This document shows, in pieces, positions 58,272-64,000 of a stretch of 64,000 nucleotides of DNA. Origin of the DNA: Sandarakinorhabdus sp. GTDB lineage: Bacteria > Pseudomonadota > Alphaproteobacteria > Sphingomonadales > Sphingomonadaceae. The stretch is from the NCBI GenBank assembly GCA_020692215.1, contig JAIMKW010000001.1, positions 62,001-126,000 of the forward strand, read 5' to 3'. Position 1 is the first letter of the stretch. Every line of letters starts with the position of its first letter. The position numbers and the translations under genes were made by a program. Below the pieces are notes generated by a model. That model had not been told where the DNA came from. It made no database searches and saw only the letters and a program-made list of their open reading frames with translations.

Positions 58272-59275
58272 TGCGCTCGCTTCAATCAGACAGCCTGCAT
58301 GAGGCTTGTGCAATTAATTGCATGACCGAGCCCACCCCGACGGCTGACCTTGCGCCCTCCAATCTCATGGAGCCGTCACAGCCCCACTCAGAGCCAGTGC
58401 AGCGTTTCCTCTCCCAATCCCTCTCCGAGAACAGCAAACGCGCTTACAGGGCGGATATGCGCCACTACGAGGTTTCTGGACGTTCCATCCCTGCCTCGCC
58501 CGATGAGATAGCGGATTACATCGCGGAGATGGCAGATACACACACAGTAGCGACGATCCAGCGACGGCTAGCCGGGCTATCGAAAGCGCACCGTGCAAAA
58601 GGCTTCGACGACCCCACAAAGGCAGGGATCGTCGCGAACACGTTGCGGGGGATACGGCGAACGCTTGGGACAGCGCAACGGGAGGCCAAGGCCTTGCAGC
58701 GTGATGATCTGTTTGCTGTGCTCGGCTGCATCGGGGATCGGCCAATCGATATGCGTGACAAGGCGCTGCTGCTGATTGGGTTCGCAGGAGCTTTCCGACG
58801 CTCCGAGCTAGTCGGGCTGGATTGGGAGGATATCGAACAGGTCAGGCAGGGTCTCGTGATCCATCTTCGCCGGTCGAAAACTGACCAGACGGGGCAGGGT
58901 CGGAAGATTGCCATCCCGTTCGGCCGCACACGCTGGTGTCCAGTCGAGCATCTGGATCGCTGGTTCGCCTTGGGAGGGTGGGGGTCAGCCCCAGTGTTTC
59001 GTAGCCTCACGAAGCATGGGCGCATTTCGACATTTCGTCTTTCCAGCGAGGCCGTGTCGATCATTGTGAAGACGCGCGCTCGGACCGCTGGCTTTGATCC
59101 TGCGTCCTACTCCGGGCACAGCCTTCGGGCTGGGCTGGCGACCAGCGCTGCGATGGCGGGGGCATCCACATGGAAGATACGGCAGCAGACGGGCCATGCG
59201 TCAGACGCAATGCTGGCCCGCTACATCCGTGACGGTGATATGTTCAATGACAACCCAGCTGGCTTAGTACTTTGA
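58271..59275 (+). CDS. Tyrosine recombinase of the putative cassette
   Basis: The 334-residue recombinase has a SAM-like core-binding domain (QRFLSQSLSENSKRAYRADMRHYEVS) and the catalytic domain with R176 (AGAFRRSEL), H283 and R286 (SGHSLRAG), H309 (TGHASD) and Y318 (ARYIRDG). The ATG at 58271 has GGGGAGA 7 nt upstream and overlaps the previous stop (TGATG). The start at 58322 lacks a ribosome site. The palindromic repeat core lies inside the 5' end of the coding sequence, encoding residues near CAINCM, so recombination at this copy would alter the protein's N-terminus. Confidence 0.88.
   Translation: MRSLQSDSLHEACAINCMTEPTPTADLAPSNLMEPSQPHSEPVQRFLSQSLSENSKRAYRADMRHYEVSGRSIPASPDEIADYIAEMADTHTVATIQRRLAGLSKAHRAKGFDDPTKAGIVANTLRGIRRTLGTAQREAKALQRDDLFAVLGCIGDRPIDMRDKALLLIGFAGAFRRSELVGLDWEDIEQVRQGLVIHLRRSKTDQTGQGRKIAIPFGRTRWCPVEHLDRWFALGGWGSAPVFRSLTKHGRISTFRLSSEAVSIIVKTRARTAGFDPASYSGHSLRAGLATSAAMAGASTWKIRQQTGHASDAMLARYIRDGDMFNDNPAGLVL
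58308..58322 (+). repeat. Internal copy of the palindromic repeat core
   Basis: GTGCAATTAATTGCA matches the core of the 19-bp repeats at 56824 and 63834 but differs in the flanks. It overlaps codons 13-18 of the recombinase gene. Confidence 0.85.
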
Positions 59276-59528
59276 ATACAAGAACGGCAGTGAAGACCAG
59301 GGTGCGCTCAGGTGCACGACGGGCGGTTCTCGGCAGAGCGGGGGCTGCAAGCCGCATGGCAGGTCCAATCCGTTAGACGCAGATAACGGCTACATTTCAT
59401 CGGCTGAACCGCCGTGCCACCACTAACATCAAGGTCAATCGCCCCAATTTGCGGATCCACTTCACAAAAAACAAAATTCGAGCCTATTAGATGCGGTAAA
59501 TTGGGGAATTGCCGGCAGGCGGGGGAGA
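59276..59528. promoter_or_regulatory. Control region of the nuclease-helicase operon
   Basis: A 9-bp inverted repeat CCCCAATTT (59442-59450)/AAATTGGGG (59498-59506) flanks an A+T-rich segment that could hold a promoter. A smaller dyad CCGTTA/TAACGG (59370-59389) lies closer to the recombinase stop and may terminate it. A GGGGGAGA ribosome site ends at 59528. Confidence 0.5.
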
Positions 59529-60368
59529 TTGGTTCTGACGGCTATTAAAACAGAAGAAGTGGCCGTAGATCCGAACGTTACCGGTGTGGTGTGGAGCGTC
59601 GGCAACCTGTCGGCAATCGTCCGCCTTATTGCCGTCATCCTGCTAGGTCAGGCGCAGCACGCAGCACGGATCATTGCAGCGCTTGAGCCGGCTCGCCCAG
59701 CCTTTTTGCATCGAGATCTTATCGCCGACGCCATGTCTCAGATGGAAATCCGCGGCGGAGATGAGGATGCCCGGCGCGCGTCCAGGTCGCACAGGGATGG
59801 TTTTTTGTTCGAATGCATTTCTTGGATCGCGGCACGCCAAGACGCAGACGATCGCACTTTTCTCAAGGATCCGCATATCGATCCCACTTCACATGGACTC
59901 GACGGCCTCATTATTGAGCTGCACGCAATAGAACACGCCGTACAGCGGGCAGTAATCTGCGAGGACAAGTGCACGACCAGTCCGCGACGGCTCTTCCGAA
60001 AACAAGTCATGCGCACATTCGGGGAGCACCACGCGAATAAGCGCGCCCGGGATCTCGTCGCGAATGCCGCAGCCATTATACGCGAGAGCGGACTCGACGG
60101 CACGGAGTCGATACGAGCGGCCGCCGCAGTGCTAGAGCCAGCCATAAGGTATTACAGAGCGGCGCTGACCACGAACGTATTGAACGAAAATCGCCGAATG
60201 CGCCTGTTTCGGGGCTTTGAGGAGCTAAACGGCATCACCCAGGCGCAGCGTATAGGGGCCATGTTTGAAGTTGACGGCGACCTGCGTGAATGGTTCCAAT
60301 CGCTCGCGGACCTGGTCGTCGCTTCGCTTGAGGAACTCGACGCTGAGCTGGACGCTGTGAATGTTTGA
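59529..60368 (+). CDS. Putative PD-(D/E)xK nuclease, HamA/DUF1837-like
   Basis: The protein has about 279 residues. A conserved-looking stretch RSHRDGFLFECISWIAA (88-102) precedes SHGLDGLIIELHAIEHAVQRAVICEDKCT, where D125 and the pair E145-x-K147 fit a PD-(D/E)xK core; a basic helix RRLFRKQVMRTFG follows. This small nuclease directly ahead of a large helicase is the arrangement of Hachiman (HamA, DUF1837) and AbpAB. The start is uncertain: TTG at 59529 abuts the GGGGGAGA site, and CTG (59535) or GTG (59559) are alternatives. The stop overlaps the helicase start by 8 bp. Family membership is inferred from motifs, not searched. Confidence 0.6.
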   Translation: MVLTAIKTEEVAVDPNVTGVVWSVGNLSAIVRLIAVILLGQAQHAARIIAALEPARPAFLHRDLIADAMSQMEIRGGDEDARRASRSHRDGFLFECISWIAARQDADDRTFLKDPHIDPTSHGLDGLIIELHAIEHAVQRAVICEDKCTTSPRRLFRKQVMRTFGEHHANKRARDLVANAAAIIRESGLDGTESIRAAAAVLEPAIRYYRAALTTNVLNENRRMRLFRGFEELNGITQAQRIGAMFEVDGDLREWFQSLADLVVASLEELDAELDAVNV

Positions 60369-63300
60369 TCCGAGGACGGCGGAGTTACTCCAGTCAGCGC
60401 CGGGGGTTCCTGGGTTGGCGGCCGAGGACCTTCCCAAGGTGCTGACCCAAGCCTATGCGCGATTGGTTTCCCACCGGCTGGAGGGCGGTGGCGGTGAGAT
60501 CGATGCGGACGACTCTTGGACAATCGACCGCATAGCAGACACCTACGAGATAATCGCTTCGCTGGAAGACGACCCAACCCTGCGCAGCGCTTCGGCCTTC
60601 GTGGCCGGCACGGCACAGCAGATCATCGCCCGCCGCGCTCCTGCAGTCGATCGTATGGCCCAACTAGCAGTGGACCGCGACGCCGTCGATGCGTCGGTGG
60701 CGGCCGCGCTGCTGTTCTTAATGGCAGAACAGTACGCTGATGCGAACGAAGCCGCCAGCGCCATAATCATCCCACAGCAGGGCATGATGGAGGCGCGGGA
60801 GCTCGGCCGTCACGTGCGAGACTTGGCGCGCGGCAACCTGGCAGCGATCCTCGACCGAGGTGCGCAGCGGACGAAGCTGTCCCCCGCCGCGCCCGGACGG
60901 CTCGAGCGCGATGCGTTGAGACTGCTCCTTCGAACGCTGATGGTCGGCGTCGAGCACCTCGCATCCCATCTCCTATCTGCCTTCAATGCGCCAGCGGACG
61001 ATCTCGAAATGGCTCGCACGCTATTCAAGCGCGTGCTCGAGATCTGCACCGAGAAACGTCAGCCTCCGGTCGACTGGACTCTCGACGACGAGACGCGCGG
61101 CTGGGGCGATCTGTCTACGCGTTACCCGGGGCCCGCGCATATCGCGTCGCTGCTTCTCATGGCCGCAGGCGGGATCGCCGATGCAGGGCTCTCGAGGCTA
61201 CCTGCGCCACGCGGAGCGGATGCGGCCTTTTGGTCCAACTGGCTGCGCTTTCGCGCCGAGAGTATGCCGTTCGTCTGGCGAAATCACCGGGAGGCACTCG
61301 CCGCAGGCTTCCACCAGCCGGGCAGATCCGCCGTCCTAGTGCTACCGACAGGTGCTGGCAAAACGACGGTCAGCGCACTAAAGATCGCCGGGACGCTCGC
61401 ACGCGGGCGGAAGGTGGTTTTCCTCGCGCCGACGCATGCCTTGGTCGAGCAACTCACCGATGATCTGCAGAACTTGTTTCCCCGCGACCGCTTCGGTCTT
61501 GGCGTTTCCGGCGACTTCGACTCTCTGCTCCTCGATGAAGCGCAGCTCGAGGATATTGAAGTGATGACGCCGGAACGTTGCCTTGCAATGATCTCATTCG
61601 CACCGGAGGCGTTCTCGCAGGTCGGGCTGCTCGTATTCGACGAGTGCCACCTGCTCAGCCCATCGCGTCAGATTGGTCGCGCGCTCGACAGCATGCTCTG
61701 CTTGCTTGCCTTTCAAGCTGCCGCGCCCGACGCTGACTTGCTCCTCCTTTCGGCCATGCTGAAGAATGGCAGCGACTTAGCGGCGTGGGTAAGCAACCTC
61801 ACCGAGCGCCCATGTGAATGCGTCGAGCTGCTTTGGAAACCCAGCAGACAGGCTCGGGGCGTGGTCGTCTATCACAGTGGGAAGATAGCCTCGATCGAGG
61901 AGGCAGCATGGCGGGTTCAGCGGCAGTTGGACCGGCAGGAGGGTAGGAAAGCCGGCAGCATAAGGGCGGCCGCTGAGCGCGAGCTCATCGCCAAACCATG
62001 GGTGCTATGGGGTCTCCAGCATAATTGGATCGCGGTGCAAGAAGGCTATACACACACGCGCGTCACTAATCAGGGGCTGCCACTGACAGGGAGCGTGAGT
62101 CGCGATGGCATCTGGGCAAAACCGAACGCCAACAAAACGGCAGCTGCGATTGGACTGAAAGCCGTTCGCTCGGGCCTAAAAACGATCATCTTCGTCAACA
62201 CTAAGCGGGATGCTGTCGGAACAGCGGCATTGATCGACGCGGAGCTTGAGCAAGTGGATCTCGACGCAGACGAACAATCGCTGCTCGATGCGCTCAGCCT
62301 GGAGCTCGGTGATCGGCGCCACACCATCTTCGGTGCTGGCGGCTTCGCAGCCGTACCACACAACGGGGCCATGCTTATGCTAGAGCGACGCCTCGCCGAG
62401 CGGTTATTCAGGAGACGGTTTGGCGCCAAGGTCATCGTTGCCACGCCTACGCTCGCTCAGGGGCTAAACCTGCCGGCTGAACTGGCCATCCTCGCCGGTG
62501 ATAAGCGCAGCGGTGATGACGGGGGGCGTGAAGATCTAGAAGCACATGAGCTACTTAATGCCGCGGGTCGCGCCGGTCGTGCAGGTCACATTGCGAACGG
62601 CGTTGTGATCCTTATCCCAGAGCCCATCATCACGTTTCAGCCGCGGAGGAACCTGCCCCAAAGAGTCGTATCCAAGTTGCAGTCGGTGCTGCCCGAGGAT
62701 GACCGCTGTATAGTCTTATCCGATCCGCTCGAGATCGTCCTCGACCGCATTATGGCCGGCGAGCTTGCCAATCGGGACGTGCGTTACACTGTAAATCGTC
62801 TCGCCGCGTTGACTGCAGCCAATCAGGCAATTGCGCCCGACAACCTCCTCGTCCGTTCGTTCGCGGCGTTCCGGGCCAGGCAACGCGGCGAAGAAGCCGC
62901 ATTTATGGTTAAAGCCGGCGTCTTGTGGGCCGCCGCCCGTGACGCGATCGATGACGGTCCAGAGCCGGTAGTCATGCTGCTCGCGTCGCAGAGCGGGATG
63001 GCGCTTCAAATACTTGATCGGCTGCGGCAGCGGCTCCTTGCTGCCGCCGGAAACTTGCCGACGACTATTCCCGGCTGGGTCGACTGGATTTTGGATTGGC
63101 TAGGAACAGACGCTGACGCGCGTGTGGAATTGCTTTCAGACTCTCTACGGGCTGTGAATGTGTCCATCGGTCGCGGCGCTGAGACGCCACTCGATGCTTC
63201 TGCCTTGGAGGCGCTAAAGCCGGCCGCGCTCGCGTGGCTCTTAGGACAGCCGTTAAACGAGGTCGAGGCACTGCTCGGCGGAATGCCCAACGGAACTAGA

Positions 63301-63570
63301 GCAACGCAAAGACAACTCCCGCGCGCACGCGAGTTCGTGTCTGCCGTTATCCCGCGCAGCTTGTCGTTCGTCATCGGCGTTGTGGCGAGAATGGTTCAAG
63401 AGCTTGGACTCCCAGGCAACCAGCCCGATCTGGACGAGTCCATGCTTCGCGCATTATCTGGCGCCGTTCGCCGCGGTTTCGACACGGTAGCCAAGCTGGA
63501 GTACGCGAACGCCAACCGCGGACTATTGGGCCGGGTCGCCGTACATCTCGCCTATGACCACTCGGAATAG
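60361..63570 (+). CDS. SF2 DEAD/DEAH-type helicase, HamB/AbpB-like
   Basis: The 1069-residue protein has an N-terminal helical region of about 300 residues, then a superfamily 2 helicase: Walker A LPTGAGKT (329-336), motif Ia APTHALVEQL, motif II DECH (427-430), motif III LLSAML (463-468), motif V VATPTLAQGLNLP (693-705) and motif VI NAAGRAGRAG (733-742). The C-terminal 300 residues are helical and unassigned. Motif V and VI resemble Ski2-like and HamB helicases. It overlaps the nuclease gene by 8 bp. Together they would sense and cut or unwind foreign DNA in the cytoplasm; the exact defence type needs a profile search to settle. Confidence 0.8.
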   Translation: MFDPRTAELLQSAPGVPGLAAEDLPKVLTQAYARLVSHRLEGGGGEIDADDSWTIDRIADTYEIIASLEDDPTLRSASAFVAGTAQQIIARRAPAVDRMAQLAVDRDAVDASVAAALLFLMAEQYADANEAASAIIIPQQGMMEARELGRHVRDLARGNLAAILDRGAQRTKLSPAAPGRLERDALRLLLRTLMVGVEHLASHLLSAFNAPADDLEMARTLFKRVLEICTEKRQPPVDWTLDDETRGWGDLSTRYPGPAHIASLLLMAAGGIADAGLSRLPAPRGADAAFWSNWLRFRAESMPFVWRNHREALAAGFHQPGRSAVLVLPTGAGKTTVSALKIAGTLARGRKVVFLAPTHALVEQLTDDLQNLFPRDRFGLGVSGDFDSLLLDEAQLEDIEVMTPERCLAMISFAPEAFSQVGLLVFDECHLLSPSRQIGRALDSMLCLLAFQAAAPDADLLLLSAMLKNGSDLAAWVSNLTERPCECVELLWKPSRQARGVVVYHSGKIASIEEAAWRVQRQLDRQEGRKAGSIRAAAERELIAKPWVLWGLQHNWIAVQEGYTHTRVTNQGLPLTGSVSRDGIWAKPNANKTAAAIGLKAVRSGLKTIIFVNTKRDAVGTAALIDAELEQVDLDADEQSLLDALSLELGDRRHTIFGAGGFAAVPHNGAMLMLERRLAERLFRRRFGAKVIVATPTLAQGLNLPAELAILAGDKRSGDDGGREDLEAHELLNAAGRAGRAGHIANGVVILIPEPIITFQPRRNLPQRVVSKLQSVLPEDDRCIVLSDPLEIVLDRIMAGELANRDVRYTVNRLAALTAANQAIAPDNLLVRSFAAFRARQRGEEAAFMVKAGVLWAAARDAIDDGPEPVVMLLASQSGMALQILDRLRQRLLAAAGNLPTTIPGWVDWILDWLGTDADARVELLSDSLRAVNVSIGRGAETPLDASALEALKPAALAWLLGQPLNEVEALLGGMPNGTRATQRQLPRAREFVSAVIPRSLSFVIGVVARMVQELGLPGNQPDLDESMLRALSGAVRRGFDTVAKLEYANANRGLLGRVAVHLAYDHSE

Positions 63571-63833
63571 TACCTCATGTCTAGTTTTGACGTGTTGGAC
63601 GGAGCGCGTTGCGACCGTACGCTCAGGCCGTCTTGCATTATGGCCTCCCAAGATCCCACAACTATTCGTCTATGGCGGCTCTGCGAGCATCAACCTGCGG
63701 GAAATTCTGCAATCGGGAACATGACGCCGAATTGCTGAGATGCGGACTGCAATCATCATTTGCAGGCACTGCCCTCACCTCTGATAACACCCACTTATCG
63801 GAGCCTACAACAAGCTCCTCGTAGGCACTCAAG
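63571..63833. other. Non-coding stretch after the helicase gene
   Basis: The 263 bp between the helicase stop and the right repeat hold only a short frame without ribosome site or recognisable motifs (63609-63824). No terminator is obvious. Confidence 0.45.
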
Positions 63834-63852
63834 TCGTGCAATTAATTGCAAA
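63834..63852 (+). repeat. Right copy of palindromic 19-bp repeat
   Basis: TCGTGCAATTAATTGCAAA here is identical to 56824-56842 and in the same orientation (the core is palindromic but the flanks are not). Confidence 0.85.
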
Positions 63853-63884
63853 TCGGCTGCCTGAGTGGCCTGCCGATCGGACCA

Positions 63885-64000
63885 TCAAGCGTTGCCATCT
63901 CGTTGCTTCAGGCCCTGCCCAACGATCTGAAGAGGCCCCCGGAGGGCCGCCTCGAAGCGCGCCATGTTGTCGACCATCCATGCGATCATCGCCGGCCAAT
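63885..64000 (-). CDS. C-terminal end of an unknown protein (partial)
   Basis: On the minus strand the frame from the window edge reads WPAMIAWMVDNMARFEAALR, then GPLQIVGQGLKQRDGNA and a stop at 63885. The composition looks like a genuine amphipathic C-terminal helix, but the piece is too short to assign. It ends 33 bp from the right palindromic repeat. Confidence 0.35.
   Translation of the reverse strand, partial: WPAMIAWMVDNMARFEAALRGPLQIVGQGLKQRDGNA

Larger units (their letters stand above)
56824..63852 (+). mobile_element. Candidate 7-kb cassette with recombinase and defence genes
   Basis: Two identical 19-bp palindromic repeats bound a segment holding a RarA-C-like gene, a tyrosine recombinase and the nuclease-helicase operon. 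The repeats could be the recombination sites of the recombinase. A partial gene on the minus strand ends 33 bp beyond the right repeat, consistent with a boundary. It is an inference from position and identity. Confidence 0.5.
53755..64000 (+). mobile_element. Second element stacked at the tRNA-Glu site (right end not in window)
   Basis: From attR rightwards the genes are again typical of mobile DNA: integrase, replication-initiator-like gene, another tyrosine recombinase and a nuclease-helicase operon. No further copy of the 18-bp att sequence is visible up to 64000, so the far end lies outside. The integrase at 53864 adjoins the repeat and reads away from it, as in the first island. Confidence 0.65.

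Noticed and set aside
58322-59275. Recombinase starting at ATG 58322 (palindrome as upstream operator)
   Set aside because: No ribosome site precedes it, whereas 58271 has one and overlaps the preceding stop; kept as an alternative only.
63609-63824. 71-codon frame after the helicase
   Set aside because: Low-quality composition, no ribosome site and no conserved pattern; treated as non-coding.
37764-64000. CRISPR array
   Set aside because: Repeats found are att sites, IS ends, Rhs repeats or palindromes; no regularly spaced repeat-spacer pattern and no cas genes.

Overview
The window comes from a high-GC alphaproteobacterium, most likely a sphingomonad (Sphingomonadales). Support: the gene neighbourhoods rnr-topA-dprA-plsY and aminotransferase-hom-glpX-recJ-tRNA-Glu, a CobS-type AAA+ protein, a DUF3572 protein, a TonB-dependent receptor beside an MFS transporter, and many same-strand genes that overlap by 4 bp (ATGA).

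Bases 1-37700 are ordinary chromosome. In order: a cut-off gene and a formylglycine-generating enzyme (1-1282); a small Cys-pair protein and a minus-strand run of GNAT/FemAB-like, RidA, HAD and DUF3572 genes (1500-4316); rpmG with its own terminator; the information cluster rnr, topA, dprA, plsY plus a coiled-coil protein and a methyltransferase (4784-13061); a TonB receptor/MFS/nitrilase-like operon (13141-17999) facing a DUF1330 plus 6-TM membrane protein pair (18218-19209); an SdsA-type alkyl sulfatase with a LysR regulator; infC, pirin and cobS; a second 6-TM protein related to the first; HIBYL-CoA hydrolase, thioesterase and murI; a cupin with phaC; then divergent to phaC an aminotransferase, homoserine dehydrogenase, glpX, a GAF-EAL protein and recJ.

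From 37705 (tRNA-Glu) to the right edge everything looks acquired. An 18-bp copy of the tRNA 3' end recurs at 53755-53772, so 37764-53772 is a 16-kb integrated element: integrase next to the tRNA, AlpA-like regulator, a toxin-antitoxin operon whose toxin frame is broken, a Ti-type mobilisation set (traD, traC, an oriT-like site, traA), a decayed IS3-type insertion, and a secreted 2095-residue Rhs protein with a likely toxin tip, a likely immunity gene and a duplicated Rhs fragment. No mating-pore genes are present, so it would be mobilisable rather than self-transmissible.

A second integrase starts 92 bp beyond that repeat, facing into a second element stacked at the same tRNA. It carries a replication-initiator-like gene and then a 7-kb segment bounded by two identical 19-bp copies of a palindromic site (56824 and 63834), with a third core copy inside the 5' end of a third tyrosine recombinase gene. 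The segment holds a RarA-C-terminus-like gene coupled to that recombinase and, behind its own upstream region, a two-gene operon: a small protein with a plausible PD-(D/E)xK nuclease core and a 1069-residue superfamily 2 helicase. The pair has the architecture of Hachiman/AbpAB-type phage defence. The repeat-bounded recombinase plus nuclease-helicase unit is the best candidate here for an undescribed mobile defence system. All functional assignments come from reading motifs; no database search was run.
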